Assembly: GCA_018645325.1 (NCBI GenBank)
Contig: JABGOU010000002.1
Coordinates: forward strand, 62,001-126,000
DNA from: Desulfobacula sp.
GTDB lineage: Bacteria; Desulfobacterota; Desulfobacteria; Desulfobacterales; Desulfobacteraceae
Direction: 5' to 3'
DNA length: 64,000 nt
Under the pieces are notes generated by a model. The model was not told the origin of the DNA, did no database searches, and worked only from the letters and a program-made list of their open reading frames with translations. Made by a program: the position numbers and the translations under genes. Shown one piece after another: positions 9,780 through 19,661 of the stretch (position 1 is the stretch's first letter; each line of letters opens with the position of its first letter).

Positions 9780-12700
9780 AGACTTAAAAAAAATCCTGAT
9801 CATTGGTGCAGGTCCTATCATTATCAGCCAGGCCTGTGAGTTTGATTATTCAGGCACCCAGGCCTGTAAAGCCTTGAAAGAGGAAGGCTATAAGGTCATT
9901 TTGATCAATTCAAATCCAGCCACCATCATGACGGATCCTGAAACAGCCGATAAGGTTTATATTGAGCCTGTAACCGTTGAAACCCTTATCAAGGTCATTG
10001 AGAAGGAAAGACCCGATGCGCTCTTACCCACTCTGGGCGGGCAGACGGCTTTGAACACAGCCATTGAAGCTTCTAAAACAGGTGTTTTTGAAAAGTATAA
10101 TGTTGAATTGATCGGTGCTTCAGTGGACGCAATTAATAAAGCCGAAGACCGGGAACTTTTCAGAAATGCCATGGATAAAATCGGTTTGAAAATTCCCAAA
10201 AGCGGATTTGCCACCAATATGCAGGAAGTTGAAGATGTTTCAAAGCGCATTGGATTTCCCATTATCGTACGACCCAGTTTCACCCTTGGTGGTACAGGTG
10301 GAGGGGTAGCCTACAATATGGAAGAAGTTGCCCTCCTTTCAAAGGCAGGACTTGACGCCAGCCTCATCACCCAGGTGATGCTGGAAGAATCCGTCCTTGG
10401 CTGGAAAGAATTTGAGCTTGAGGTTATGCGGGATCATGCAGATAATGTGGTTATCATCTGTTCCATTGAAAATATGGATGCAATGGGCGTACACACCGGC
10501 GATTCAATCACAGTGGCCCCAATTCAGACTCTTTCTGACAAAGAATACCAGAAACTTCGGAATGCCTCCATCGCTATTATAAGGGAAATTGGTGTGGATA
10601 CAGGCGGATCAAATGTCCAGTTTGCCGTCAACCCTGAAAATGGGGATCTTATTGTCGTGGAGATGAACCCGCGAGTGTCCAGAAGTTCAGCTCTAGCCTC
10701 CAAAGCAACGGGATTTCCCATTGCAAAAATTGCAGCCAAGCTGGCTGTAGGGTATACTCTGGATGAAATTCCCAATGATATAACAGGAAAAACCCTTGCC
10801 TGTTTTGAACCCTCAATTGATTATTGTGTGGTAAAAATCCCCAGATGGACTTTTGAAAAATTTCCCGAAGCCCAGGATATTCTGACCACGGCCATGAAAT
10901 CCGTGGGGGAAACCATGGCCATCGGCAGGACCTTTAAAGAAGCATTCCAAAAAGGAATCCGCTCCCTTGAAATCGGCAGGGCAGGGTTTGGTGGTGATGG
11001 AAAAGATCCCCTTCCCGGCAGTGTTGCCGGCAACGAGTTAGAGTACAAGCTATCCACACCCAATTCTCAAAGACTGTTCTATTTAAAATATGCCATTGAG
11101 CACGGTATGCCCATTACCATGATATATGAAATGACCGGGATTGATCCCTGGTTTCTCAATCAGATGAAACAAATCGTGGATCTTGAAAAACAGATAAAAT
11201 TAGCTGGCAAAGACCTTCCCTTTGAACTTTTTGAGAGAGCCAAAAAGTATGGCTTCTCTGATCAACAATTGGCACACCTTACCCATCTTACAGACAATCA
11301 AATTGAACAGAAAAGAAAAGACCTTGGTATTATACCGGTTTACAAGCTTGTGGATACCTGTGCTGCAGAATTTCGGGCTGCCACCCCTTATTACTACTCC
11401 ACCTATGAAACAGAATGCGAAGCAAGGGTATCCAACAAAAAAAAGGTCATTATCCTGGGCGGTGGACCCAATCGAATCGGCCAGGGGATCGAATTTGACT
11501 ATTGCTGTGTTCATGCCTCTTTTGCCTTAAAAGAAGAAGGAGTGGAATCCATCATGGTCAACTCCAACCCGGAAACCGTGTCCACTGATTATGACACCTC
11601 GGACAAATTGTATTTTGAACCTTTAACCCGGGAAGATGTTCTTCACATTGTGGAAAAGGAAAAACCCTATGGTGTCATCGTTCAATTTGGTGGCCAGACC
11701 CCTTTAAACCTTGCCACTGATCTTCAAAAAGCCGGTGCACCCATCATAGGGACAAGTCCGGAGAGTATTGACCGGGCCGAAGACAGGGATCTGTTCCAGG
11801 CAATGCTCAACAAACTGGGACTTTTGCAGCCTGAAAACGGTATTGCCTTTTCCTATGAAGAAGCAATAAAGGTGGCAAGGGATATTGGATATCCTGTCAT
11901 GGTTCGTCCTTCTTTTGTTCTGGGTGGCCGTGCCATGAAAATCGTATATGATGAAAGCGATCTTGAAGAATACTTTAATCTGGCTGTACAGGCATCTCCT
12001 GATAAGCCCGTACTCATTGACAAATTCCTTGAAGAGGCTTTTGAACTGGATGTGGATGCCATTTCAGACGGTGAAAAAACCATTATTGGCGGCATGATGG
12101 AACATATTGAAGAGGCCGGTATCCATTCCGGTGACTCTGCCTGCGTGCTGCCGCCATACTCCATTTCTCAAAAGCATATTGATGAAATGACAGATGCAGC
12201 CAGGGCCATTGCCAAAGAACTGAAGGTGAAAGGCCTGATGAACATCCAGTTTGGTATCATGAAAGGAAAAGTATATATTATAGAGGTAAACCCCAGGGCC
12301 TCAAGAACTATTCCTTTTGTATCCAAAGCCATTGGCATTCCATTAGCCAAGCTTGCAACAAAGGTCATGCTGGGCAAAACACTTGATGAACTGGGATTCA
12401 CTAAAGAGGTTATCCCTCCTTACTATTGTGTAAAAGAAGCGGTCATGCCCTTTGACCGATTTGATAATGTTGATCCAGTCCTGGGGCCTGAGATGAAATC
12501 CACTGGAGAAGTTATGGGGATTGATAAAAACCTGGGAGCTGCCGTGGCAAAAGCCCAGTTTGGAGCAGGACAAAAACTCCCCACTCAGGGCACTGTCTTT
12601 ATCAGTGTACAGGACAAAGATAAAAAGGCTGCCCTGGCCGTTGCCAAAAAATTTCATGAAATGGGATTCACTATCATGGCCACACGGGGAACCGGCATTT

Positions 12701-12996
12701 TTCTTGAGGAGAATGATGTTCCCACAAAACGTGTCAAAAAAGTTTCCGCCGGCCGGCCCCATGTGGTGGATGCCGTTACAAATAACGAAATCCAGTTGAT
12801 TTTAAACACGGGTGCATCAAGCCAGACCAAACGGGATGGATATGAAATAAGGCGCGCCGCTATTAAATATAAGATCCCTTATGCCACCACAACAGATGGT
12901 ACAAGGGCTATTTGCAGTGCCATACAGGCCCTGAAAAAAGAAGGCCTTAGTGTTAAACCCATTCAAGACTATCACCTGGAAAATAAACATGGATAA
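9766..12996 (+). CDS. carB: Carbamoyl-phosphate synthase large subunit
   Basis: CarB makes carbamoyl phosphate from bicarbonate, ammonia and two ATP. The protein has 1076 residues, full length for the family. It carries two homologous ATP-grasp halves ([10 protein letters not shown] near residue 175 and [16 protein letters not shown] near 710), an oligomerisation region between them, and a C-terminal MGS-like regulatory domain from about 935. The ATG at 9766 gives the canonical [16 protein letters not shown] start; an in-frame TTG lies two codons earlier. The start lies inside the end of carA and the stop overlaps purF, so carA-carB-purF are translationally coupled. Confidence 0.98.
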   Translation: MPKREDLKKILIIGAGPIIISQACEFDYSGTQACKALKEEGYKVILINSNPATIMTDPETADKVYIEPVTVETLIKVIEKERPDALLPTLGGQTALNTAIEASKTGVFEKYNVELIGASVDAINKAEDRELFRNAMDKIGLKIPKSGFATNMQEVEDVSKRIGFPIIVRPSFTLGGTGGGVAYNMEEVALLSKAGLDASLITQVMLEESVLGWKEFELEVMRDHADNVVIICSIENMDAMGVHTGDSITVAPIQTLSDKEYQKLRNASIAIIREIGVDTGGSNVQFAVNPENGDLIVVEMNPRVSRSSALASKATGFPIAKIAAKLAVGYTLDEIPNDITGKTLACFEPSIDYCVVKIPRWTFEKFPEAQDILTTAMKSVGETMAIGRTFKEAFQKGIRSLEIGRAGFGGDGKDPLPGSVAGNELEYKLSTPNSQRLFYLKYAIEHGMPITMIYEMTGIDPWFLNQMKQIVDLEKQIKLAGKDLPFELFERAKKYGFSDQQLAHLTHLTDNQIEQKRKDLGIIPVYKLVDTCAAEFRAATPYYYSTYETECEARVSNKKKVIILGGGPNRIGQGIEFDYCCVHASFALKEEGVESIMVNSNPETVSTDYDTSDKLYFEPLTREDVLHIVEKEKPYGVIVQFGGQTPLNLATDLQKAGAPIIGTSPESIDRAEDRDLFQAMLNKLGLLQPENGIAFSYEEAIKVARDIGYPVMVRPSFVLGGRAMKIVYDESDLEEYFNLAVQASPDKPVLIDKFLEEAFELDVDAISDGEKTIIGGMMEHIEEAGIHSGDSACVLPPYSISQKHIDEMTDAARAIAKELKVKGLMNIQFGIMKGKVYIIEVNPRASRTIPFVSKAIGIPLAKLATKVMLGKTLDELGFTKEVIPPYYCVKEAVMPFDRFDNVDPVLGPEMKSTGEVMGIDKNLGAAVAKAQFGAGQKLPTQGTVFISVQDKDKKAALAVAKKFHEMGFTIMATRGTGIFLEENDVPTKRVKKVSAGRPHVVDAVTNNEIQLILNTGASSQTKRDGYEIRRAAIKYKIPYATTTDGTRAICSAIQALKKEGLSVKPIQDYHLENKHG

Positions 12997-14416
12997 TCCA
13001 ATGATTAAGAGCGAAAGACCTAAAGATGAATGCGGTGTATTTGGGCTTTATAGACATACTGAAGCTGCAAAAATAACATATTTTGGCCTTTATGCCCTCC
13101 AGCACAGGGGCCAGGAGAGTGCCGGTATTTCCGTAAACCGGGGAGAAAATGATAAAATTTTCTCTCACAAAGGCATGGGGCTTGTCCCGGAAATCTTTAA
13201 CATGGCGGATCTTGAAAGAATTGAAGGCGGTTCCGCCATTGGTCATGTCAGATATTCCACTACAGGGGAGTCTGTAATATCCAATGCCCAACCCTTTGTT
13301 GTCAACCACAGGCACCGTTCCTATGCAGTTGCCCACAACGGAAATCTGGTGAATGCACATCTCCTAAAAGAAGAATTAGAGGAGCAAGGTTCCATATTCC
13401 AGACCACTATGGATTCAGAGGTATTCCTTCATCTATTCATCAAAAACCTTATTAAAGGTGATGTTGAGAGTGCTGTTTTAAAGGCAGTTTCAAAAATTGA
13501 AGGCGCCTATTCCATGATCCTTTTGACCTGTAAAGGTGAAATCATAGGCATGAAAGACCCCAATGGATTCCGACCTTTAGCCCTTGGAAAACTCAACGGT
13601 CATTATGTCCTGGCATCTGAAACCTGCGCTTTTGATCTGATACAGGCAGAATTCATCCGGGAGCTTGACCCGGGAGAGATCGTCATCATTAATGAAGACG
13701 GTATTAAGAGTATCAAACACCCCAAGGCTGCCAAGCATAAATCCTTATGCATATTTGAATATATTTACTTTGCCCGACCCGACTCCACCATTGACGGGAA
13801 AAATGTCTATGAAATGAGAAAAGCCCTTGGCCGGAGACTGGCCCAGGAAGCCCCTGTGGAAGCTGACCTTGTCATGCCATTTCCTGATTCAGGCAATTAT
13901 GCTGCCATCGGGTATGCCAGGGAATCGGGTATTCCCTTTGAAATGGGTATGATTAGAAACCATTATGTGGGGCGAAGCTTTATCCAGCCCACCCAGTCCA
14001 TGAGGGAATTTGCCGTGCGCGTGAAACTCAATCCGGTAAGAGAATTAATAAAAGGCAAAGATATTATAATTATTGAAGATTCCATCATTCGCGGTACCAC
14101 TGCAAAGACCCGGGTCAAGGCATTGCGGGAGCTTGGAGTTAAAAAAATCCATATGAGAATCTCATGTCCGCCTCATAAATTTCCCTGTTATTATGGAATT
14201 GATTTTTCTTCCAAAGGAGAACTGATTGCCGCCCAGAAAGAAGGGGATGACTTAAGGGACCACCTGGGTCTTGATTCTCTGCATTATCTTACCATTGAAG
14301 GGATGCTGGACGCCTCGGGAGTAAAAAACCCTGAACAAAACTTTTGCAAAGCCTGCTTTGACGGAAATTATCCTGTTCCTTTTGATCCGAAATTCACCAA
14401 GCAGTGTATGGGATAA
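12989..14416 (+). CDS. purF: Amidophosphoribosyltransferase (iron-sulfur type)
   Basis: PurF catalyses the first committed step of purine synthesis, PRPP plus glutamine to phosphoribosylamine. After a short propeptide ([14 protein letters not shown]) comes the nucleophile Cys15 in CGVFGLYRH, followed by the class II glutaminase fold and a PRTase domain. The PRPP loop is [17 protein letters not shown] near residues 355-371. C-terminal cysteines ([14 protein letters not shown]) match the Bacillus-type enzyme that carries a [4Fe-4S] cluster and is processed at its N-terminus. ATG 12989 overlaps the carB stop by 8 bp; ATG 13001 is a possible alternative start. Coupling with carAB links purine and pyrimidine supply. 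Confidence 0.96.
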   Translation: MDNPMIKSERPKDECGVFGLYRHTEAAKITYFGLYALQHRGQESAGISVNRGENDKIFSHKGMGLVPEIFNMADLERIEGGSAIGHVRYSTTGESVISNAQPFVVNHRHRSYAVAHNGNLVNAHLLKEELEEQGSIFQTTMDSEVFLHLFIKNLIKGDVESAVLKAVSKIEGAYSMILLTCKGEIIGMKDPNGFRPLALGKLNGHYVLASETCAFDLIQAEFIRELDPGEIVIINEDGIKSIKHPKAAKHKSLCIFEYIYFARPDSTIDGKNVYEMRKALGRRLAQEAPVEADLVMPFPDSGNYAAIGYARESGIPFEMGMIRNHYVGRSFIQPTQSMREFAVRVKLNPVRELIKGKDIIIIEDSIIRGTTAKTRVKALRELGVKKIHMRISCPPHKFPCYYGIDFSSKGELIAAQKEGDDLRDHLGLDSLHYLTIEGMLDASGVKNPEQNFCKACFDGNYPVPFDPKFTKQCMG

Positions 14417-14417
14417 G

Positions 14418-15443
14418 ATGACAAACAGGACCGTGGCATTTTCAAAGGATTCTTCCAATCTATTTTTTCACATCTTAACAAAGTGCAATCTTTCCTGTTC
14501 CCATTGCTATATTAATAAAGATCAGCATGGGACCAACACCCTTGATATTGAAACCATAAAAAACTGGCTGGCTCTTTTTTCAAACAGGCCGGATTTAAAT
14601 AAAGGAAAGTCCAATAACGCCAGTCAGACCAATGTTATTTTTTTAGGGGGTGAGCCCACCCTTCATCCTGATCTTTACCTGGCTGTGAAAGAGGCTAAAC
14701 GACTTGGGTTCAAATCCATCACAATCGATACCAACGGGTACTTGTTTCATAACATCCTGGAAAAAATTTCCTGTGATGAGCTTGATTTTTTTTCTTTTTC
14801 TCTGGATGGGGCCACAAGACAAACCAATGATGCCATCAGAGGCGAGGGAAGCTATGATAAGGTAATGGAGGGTATTCAAAAGGCCTGTGGCAAAGGTTTT
14901 TCCTGTTCAATGATTTATACTGTGTCTGATATGAATCTTCATGAACTTGAGTTGATGCCGGATCTGGTTCAGACACTGGGTATCAAACGATTTTTTATCC
15001 AGGTGATCGGCATAAGAGGGGAATCCCTAAAAATAGATGAAAAACTCCAGGTATCAAAAGACACCTGGCTGAACACCATTCCAACAGTTGCAGAAACGAT
15101 TGCTTCCCATGGAATAATGGTAACCTTTCCAAAAGTTTTTCTGAACAACGACGAATCTTTCCAGTGCGCAGGCTTAGTGGCTGACAATTATTTTGTGTTC
15201 CCCAATGGAAGGGTATACCAATGCCCCATTTGTGAAGATTTCCCTTTACATTCCTATGAAATAAAAGACAATCTGCTAATTTTAGCTCCCAAAATTAATG
15301 AAAGAAATTTATTTGATCTCAACATCCCGGAAGGCTGCGTTATGAACAAAATGATTCAACCTCAAAACCTTTCTTATGTCAAAAATGGGAATCCGGCATA
15401 TCAGATTGCCTGCTGCCTGCTTAAAAAAGAAATCTCCACGTAA
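14418..15443 (+). CDS. Radical SAM protein of unknown substrate, with extra C-terminal cysteines
   Basis: This is a 341-residue radical SAM enzyme. The [4Fe-4S]-SAM motif CNLSCSHCY (C-x3-C-x2-C) lies at about residues 24-32, followed by a LGGEPTLHPDL SAM-binding segment near 76. The C-terminal part has Cys in QCAGLVADN, YQCPICEDF and ACCLLKK, which resembles a short SPASM/auxiliary-cluster region. The ATG at 14418 lies 1 bp after the purF stop; an in-frame upstream start inside purF is less likely. I do not recognise a specific family. Position in the carAB-purF unit suggests constitutive expression but does not define the reaction. Confidence 0.85.
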   Translation: MTNRTVAFSKDSSNLFFHILTKCNLSCSHCYINKDQHGTNTLDIETIKNWLALFSNRPDLNKGKSNNASQTNVIFLGGEPTLHPDLYLAVKEAKRLGFKSITIDTNGYLFHNILEKISCDELDFFSFSLDGATRQTNDAIRGEGSYDKVMEGIQKACGKGFSCSMIYTVSDMNLHELELMPDLVQTLGIKRFFIQVIGIRGESLKIDEKLQVSKDTWLNTIPTVAETIASHGIMVTFPKVFLNNDESFQCAGLVADNYFVFPNGRVYQCPICEDFPLHSYEIKDNLLILAPKINERNLFDLNIPEGCVMNKMIQPQNLSYVKNGNPAYQIACCLLKKEIST

Positions 15444-15455
15444 AGGAAACAAAGC

Positions 15456-15941
15456 GTGTCCAAAATAACCATTAGAAAAGCCGTCATTGAAGATGCAGAG
15501 TTGATATTGAGCTTTGTTAGAAAACTTGCCCAAGAAGAAAAGGCTGAACACGAAGTTGAAACCGACAGGGAACAACTAATAAAAACACTATTGGAAAAAA
15601 AATCAACATCCCATGCCGTCATCTGTGAAGCCGACAAAGTCCCCATTGGCCATGCAGTGTACTTTTTTAACTACTCCACATGGCAGGGTAAAAACGGGCT
15701 CTATATAGAAGACCTCTATATTCTTGAGGAATACAGAAATTGTGGGGCTGGAAAACAAATCATAAAACATCTCTCCTGTCTGGCCCTTGAAAAAGACTGC
15801 GGCAGGGTGGAGTGGTCTGTTTTGGACTGGAATGCCCAGGCAATTGGATTTTATAATTCTTTAGGTGCCAAGCCCCAGACTGAATGGATTCGATACCGGC
15901 TGTCAGACAAGGCATTACTGAAAATAGCTGGGTCTCAATAA
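15456..15941 (+). CDS. GNAT acetyltransferase, diamine/SSAT-like
   Basis: This 161-residue protein of the GNAT fold has motif A around LYIEDLYILEEYRNCGAGKQIIKHL (about 83-107), where the acetyl-CoA pyrophosphate is bound. The end GFYNSLGAKPQTEWIRYRL resembles spermidine/spermine acetyltransferases (SAT1-type), whose C-terminal part reads GFY-x-G-A-x5-EW-x3-R. An amine substrate is therefore plausible but not proved. The start is GTG, preceded by AAAGGAAAC. It follows the radical SAM gene by 12 bp and is the last gene of the operon. Confidence 0.85.
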   Translation: MSKITIRKAVIEDAELILSFVRKLAQEEKAEHEVETDREQLIKTLLEKKSTSHAVICEADKVPIGHAVYFFNYSTWQGKNGLYIEDLYILEEYRNCGAGKQIIKHLSCLALEKDCGRVEWSVLDWNAQAIGFYNSLGAKPQTEWIRYRLSDKALLKIAGSQ

Positions 15942-15951
15942 AAAATTATTT

Positions 15952-16086
15952 GTGATTGTTCAGTCCTTTAATAAAATTATCCTCAAAGCCCTGTCTGATT
16001 GATATTTGCAGGAGGTTAAGCGTTTAACATCGAACAAAAATATCCATCAGTCAGGGCGGTTTCAAGCGTAAGAGCTGAATAAATAC
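15952..16086. mobile_element. Miniature inverted-repeat element (IS66-type MITE), copy 1
   Basis: This 135-bp non-coding element begins GTGATTGTTCAG and ends with the complement of GTATTTATTCAG. It is an imperfect palindrome around AGCCCTGTCTGAT and ATCAGTCAGGGC with a central CAGGAGGTTAAGCG. It is flanked by perfect 8-bp direct repeats AATTATTT at 15944-15951 and 16087-16094. The right repeat contains the stop codon of the helicase gene. It is closely similar to the elements at 32671-32803 and 41707-41841. GTAA-type ends and 8-bp duplications are known properties of IS66-family transposition; the family assignment is inference. Confidence 0.88.
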
Positions 16087-16088
16087 AA

Positions 16089-17330
16089 TTATTTTTTCTT
16101 TTTCCGTTTCGTCCTCTTCTTTTTTTCCCACTCTTCCTGCTCCATGATTAAATCCTGGATGTTGTCTGTCTCATTGGTCAAAGCGATGGTATCCTTGTGT
16201 TCCTTTTTGCTGATGGGAATCATCTCAATTTTTTTATTTAAAAACCCCTGAATGGCATCAAGGCGTTCTTTCTCTTCCGGGCTGCAAAAGGATATAGCTA
16301 TGCCTTTTTTAATGCCCCTGCCTGTTCGTCCCACTCTGTGGACATAATTTTCGCTCTTTTCAGGAAGGTCATAATTAATGACATAATTAACATCGGCAAT
16401 ATCAATGCCCCGGGCGCTTACATCCGTAGCAATCAAGATATTCATTTCACCTGATTTAAACCGGTCCATCACATCGGTCCTGTCCTTTTGATCTTTTTCC
16501 CCGTGAATGGTTGCAGATTTAATATCGCCTCTTTCAAGGGCTTTTGACACACGTTCCGCCCGGACTCTGGTTCTGACAAAAACAATAATCCTTGCCTTTG
16601 AGTTGTCTGTGATGAATCTTCTTAGAAAAAAACGTTTGTCATCCATTTCAATGAATATGACAAAATGGGATACATTTTTCGAAACCGGGTCTTCCGGAGA
16701 AATTTGAATTCTGATAGCAGAAGATTTTACCTGGGAAAAAGCAAGTTTTTTAATCTCCTTATTGATTGTTGCAGAAAAGAATAGGGTCTGGTGTTTTTGA
16801 AAAAGTTTTTTCTTCACAGCAATGATATCTTTGATAAATCCAAGATCCAGCATCTGGTCGGCTTCATCTATAACAAGGGTGTCCACCTGTTTTAAGGTTA
16901 TAGACCCTTGGCTGATCAAGTCAAACATTCGCCCGGGTGTGGCCACAAGCACATCAATTCCATCGGCAAGCTTTTTGATCTGTGGGTCCTGCTCCACACC
17001 GCCGTAAACTGCAAAGGCCTTTGCCTTGGTATGTTTTGAGAGTTGATTAAATACATTACCGATTTGAGCAGCCAGTTCTCTTGTGGGTACCATGATAATG
17101 CATTTAATTCCCCATGATTGCTTAGATTTTTTTGTTCTGTGAATTTTATCAATTATGGGTATGGCAAATGCTGCTGTTTTACCTGTGCCTGTCTGGGCGA
17201 TAGCCAATACATCCTCTCCCTTCATAATTGAAGGAATGGCCTTAAACTGGATGTCTGTAGGCCGTTTAAAGCCGAGATCTGACAGATTTCTCTTTATTTG
17301 TGACGCTATATGATATTTATCAAATTTCAT
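16089..17330 (-). CDS. DEAD-box ATP-dependent RNA helicase (RhlE/CsdA-like)
   Basis: This 413-residue helicase has all core motifs in order: Q-motif region (FKRPTDIQ), I (AQTGTGKT, about 43-50), Ia (PTRELAAQ), II (VIDEADQM, about 155), III (FFSATI), IV-V (ATDVSARGIDI, about 305) and VI (HRVGRTGRG). The C-terminus is a short basic tail ending in a Lys-rich run (KKKRTKRKKKK), which is typical of RNA-binding tails in RhlE-like proteins. It probably unwinds structured RNA in cold adaptation, ribosome assembly or mRNA decay. Its stop codon lies inside the target duplication of MITE copy 1, so the element now forms its immediate 3' UTR. Confidence 0.95.
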   Translation of the reverse strand: MKFDKYHIASQIKRNLSDLGFKRPTDIQFKAIPSIMKGEDVLAIAQTGTGKTAAFAIPIIDKIHRTKKSKQSWGIKCIIMVPTRELAAQIGNVFNQLSKHTKAKAFAVYGGVEQDPQIKKLADGIDVLVATPGRMFDLISQGSITLKQVDTLVIDEADQMLDLGFIKDIIAVKKKLFQKHQTLFFSATINKEIKKLAFSQVKSSAIRIQISPEDPVSKNVSHFVIFIEMDDKRFFLRRFITDNSKARIIVFVRTRVRAERVSKALERGDIKSATIHGEKDQKDRTDVMDRFKSGEMNILIATDVSARGIDIADVNYVINYDLPEKSENYVHRVGRTGRGIKKGIAISFCSPEEKERLDAIQGFLNKKIEMIPISKKEHKDTIALTNETDNIQDLIMEQEEWEKKKRTKRKKKK

Positions 17331-17468
17331 ACAATTCCTATTATATTTCAGATTAAAGCCTTAAAATACAGAGAATTTGCTTAAAATGCAATATCTGAAC
17401 TTTCTTGACCCAGGGCAATAGCATGTAATTTCTTTATGATTCGTCCATACCCGTTCAGGTCAGCTTAC

Positions 17469-17708
17469 CTTTCCATAACTGGATGGGGCATATTGACAGG
17501 CTCAATGTCAGGCTACAACTGTGGCGGAAAAACTTAGCTTCTCTCAGACTATTCCCGCGACCTATGGTTACGCCCGCCAGAGCCTGTAAAAATACGCCCC
17601 AAAATGCTCATCCAAGGCAAATTGACCTGAAATAGTTGCTGTGACTACAATTACAATCATTGTAGCGGATAGCAGAGTAAAATATTATTTTTCAGGCGTT
17701 GGCTCTGG
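17469..17708. repeat. Dispersed repeat R1, copy 2 (full-length)
   Basis: This is the second copy of the R1 repeat, in the 543-bp gap between the helicase gene and padR. It starts CTTTCCATAACTGGATGGGG, carries a ~75-bp middle part missing from copy 1, then continues AAAATGCTCATCCAAGGCAAA and TGACCTGAA. The upstream TTCAGGTCAGCTTACCTT (from 17454) is roughly the complement of the internal AAGGCAAATTGACCTGAA, so the first part (17454-17633) can fold on itself. A small hairpin CTACAA..TTGTAG follows at about 17645. There is no coding capacity. Confidence 0.75.
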
Positions 17709-17799
17709 TTTCTTGGTCTTGATAATTGCATTAAAAAGCTAATTTTTTATTTTTATCCTCTGATACTATTTTATATGATAATTATATGATAATTTTTTA

Positions 17800-17828
17800 T
17801 TGACAAAACTGGAAATAATCGCAATATT
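17800..17828 (+). promoter_or_regulatory. Probable sigma-70 promoter of the padR-ABC operon
   Basis: TTGACA at 17800-17805 and AATATT at 17823-17828 are separated by 17 bp. Directly upstream lies an AT-rich tandem duplication of ATATGATAATT (about 17774-17795) that could act like an UP element. The operator palindrome at 17833-17851 lies just downstream of the -10 box. Confidence 0.55.
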
Positions 17829-17832
17829 AAGA

Positions 17833-17851
17833 ATCGATATCGGAAATCGAT
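17833..17851. promoter_or_regulatory. Putative PadR operator
   Basis: This is a 19-bp palindrome, ATCGATATCGGAAATCGAT, with 9-bp arms and one mismatch. It sits between the promoter -10 box and the padR start codon 23 bp downstream. PadR-family repressors usually bind such dyads in their own promoter, so autoregulation is likely but inferred. Confidence 0.55.
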
Positions 17852-17873
17852 AAATAAGAAGGTTAATAATTTA

Positions 17874-18200
17874 ATGAAAAATAAAATATTACAAAAACTC
17901 TATCAGGGTTTTGTCCAGATGCATATCCTGTACCATACCAAGAAGGCTCCTGTTTACGGTGCCTGGATTATGGAAGAGCTTAAAACACATGGGTATAACA
18001 TTGGCCCCGGAACCCTGTATCCTCTTTTGAATAAGATGGAACAGAGCTGTCTGCTTATAAAAAAAAACCAAATTGTTAACGGCAAAATTAGAAAATATTA
18101 TTCCATCACACAATTGGGTATAGAAGTTTTCAAAGACGCCGAAGAAAAAGCAGATCAGCTTTTCCTTGAAATTAGAGGCAAACAAAATGATAAAATTTGA
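17874..18200 (+). CDS. PadR-family transcriptional regulator
   Basis: This is a 108-residue winged-helix protein of the PadR type, short form without the long C-terminal dimer domain. It has YGAWIMEELKTHGYNIGPGTLYPLLNKMEQSCLL at about residues 25-58, where GTLYPLL is the PadR recognition-helix signature, followed by the wing (GKIRKYYSITQLG). Its coding end overlaps the ABC ATPase start by 14 bp. The co-transcribed transporter suggests it senses the substrate of that transporter; the palindrome at 17833-17851 is the likely operator. Confidence 0.9.
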   Translation: MKNKILQKLYQGFVQMHILYHTKKAPVYGAWIMEELKTHGYNIGPGTLYPLLNKMEQSCLLIKKNQIVNGKIRKYYSITQLGIEVFKDAEEKADQLFLEIRGKQNDKI

Positions 18201-18795
18201 ATCGGTATATATAAAGCGAAAAGATAAAGAAATTTTTTCCGATCTGGATTTTTCCGTTCAAAAGAATGAAAAAACTTTAATTAAAGGTAAATCAGGTATT
18301 GGAAAAACCACGCTTTTTAAAATTCTTCTTGGTTTTGAACCAATAGATAAAGGAAGAGTCTCTTTTAATGGTCTTGATATAGTTAAAGAACATATCAAGG
18401 ATATCCGGCAGCAGATTTTTTATTTAAGCCAGGATATTGATCTTAAAAATGAAAAGGTAAAAACCCTTCTTGATGAAATTTGGAAACATAACTTATTAAA
18501 AATTCTGGATAATACCCGTTTTCCCGTGCTGATGAATTTTCTAGACCTCAATGAAATTATCCTTAATCAATCTGTAAAAGAATTGTCCGGTGGTGAACGT
18601 CAAAGGATTGGTTTGTTCATTGGTTTTCTTCTTGACCGACCAGTCTGGCTTCTGGATGAACCCACCTCATCTCTTGATGAAAAAATGAAAAATAAAATAA
18701 TGGATTATATCCTTGGTCTGGAGAAAACCATTATCATTATTTCTCATGATGATGTCTGGGAAAAAAACAAAACTATTAAAATTGAAAGGTGGTGA
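18187..18795 (+). CDS. ABC transporter ATP-binding protein (FetA-like partner of UPF0014 permease)
   Basis: This 202-residue ATPase has Walker A GKSGIGKTT at residues 34-42, a Q-loop (FYLSQD), the signature LSGGERQR near 137 and Walker B WLLDEPTSSLD near 157, then an H-loop (IIISHDD). All catalytic motifs are intact. The ATG at 18187 gives a normal MIKFESVYI start; an in-frame TTG upstream would only extend into padR. Together with the next gene it forms a two-gene ABC unit comparable to FetA-FetB/YbbL-YbbM, for which metal export has been proposed. Confidence 0.88.
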   Translation: MIKFESVYIKRKDKEIFSDLDFSVQKNEKTLIKGKSGIGKTTLFKILLGFEPIDKGRVSFNGLDIVKEHIKDIRQQIFYLSQDIDLKNEKVKTLLDEIWKHNLLKILDNTRFPVLMNFLDLNEIILNQSVKELSGGERQRIGLFIGFLLDRPVWLLDEPTSSLDEKMKNKIMDYILGLEKTIIIISHDDVWEKNKTIKIERW

Positions 18796-18799
18796 TCAA

Positions 18800-19594
18800 T
18801 TGGGTGCTCAGGATCTTAGCCTTTTTTCGCTTGCTTCATTATTCATCTTTATTATCCCTGTTTTCTATATCAACAGATATTTGAAACTCACCATTAATAA
18901 AAACATGGTTTTCTCGATAATCAGAATGTGCATTCAACTCAGTTTTGTAGGAATTTATCTTGAATTTCTCTTCAAGTTTAATTCACCGGTTTTAAACTCT
19001 GCCTATCTTTTACTCATGATATCCATAGCCTGCCAGTCTATTTTAAGGTCCAGCAATCTTAAAATTTTAAAATTTTTCATCCCTGTGTTTTTTTCACTAT
19101 TATTACCTTTTGCCATCATTCTATTTTTTTTTAATTCCGTGGTGGTAAGAATCGATAACCTGTTCGAAGCAAAATACATAATCCCCATTGGTGGCATGCT
19201 GCTTGGCAACTGCCTTAGGAGTATCATTATCGGATTAAATAATTTTTACTCTGGAATAAATAAAGATGAGAAAGTGTATCTTTATTCCTTATCTTTATTT
19301 TGCAGCCGCATCCAGGCATTAAAACCCTATTTTAAAGAAAGCATTATAGCGTCTATCTCTCCGACCATAGCCTCCATGGCAACTATAGGGCTTGTATCTT
19401 TGCCAGGCATGATGACCGGTCAAATTTTAGGGGGCTCCCTTCCGATTGTAGCTATAAAATACCAGATTGCCATAATGCTTGCCATTTTCTACACCGAATA
19501 TTTTAGCACAATCTTATCTGTCTTATTTTCTTTAAAAGTAGGATTTAATGAACTTGATATTTTGAATCAGGATATTTTTATTTCAAAGGGATAA
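18800..19594 (+). CDS. UPF0014/FetB-family ABC permease
   Basis: This 264-residue membrane protein has about seven hydrophobic segments. It matches the UPF0014 (FetB/YbbM) architecture: a conserved RMCIQLSFVGIYLEFLF early segment, IPIGGMLLGNCLRSIIIGLNNFY in the middle and ASMATIGLVSLPGMMTGQILGGSLP near 215-240, the family hallmark. TTG 18800 is chosen because AAAGGTGGTG lies just upstream and the next codons give a natural start; the frame is open further upstream inside the ATPase gene without a good start. FetB homologues have been linked to iron export; the substrate here is unproved. Confidence 0.82.
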   Translation: MGAQDLSLFSLASLFIFIIPVFYINRYLKLTINKNMVFSIIRMCIQLSFVGIYLEFLFKFNSPVLNSAYLLLMISIACQSILRSSNLKILKFFIPVFFSLLLPFAIILFFFNSVVVRIDNLFEAKYIIPIGGMLLGNCLRSIIIGLNNFYSGINKDEKVYLYSLSLFCSRIQALKPYFKESIIASISPTIASMATIGLVSLPGMMTGQILGGSLPIVAIKYQIAIMLAIFYTEYFSTILSVLFSLKVGFNELDILNQDIFISKG

Positions 19595-19661
19595 AATCTC
19601 ATTTTTAAAATAAGTGGTTTAATCTATTGGAGTTCTCATCTTTGGCAGTCAAAACTTTTTC

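Noticed and set aside
15952..16086. MITE copy 1 as a small structured RNA or terminator
   Set aside because: Perfect 8-bp target duplications at this and two other copies point to transposition; any RNA role would be secondary.
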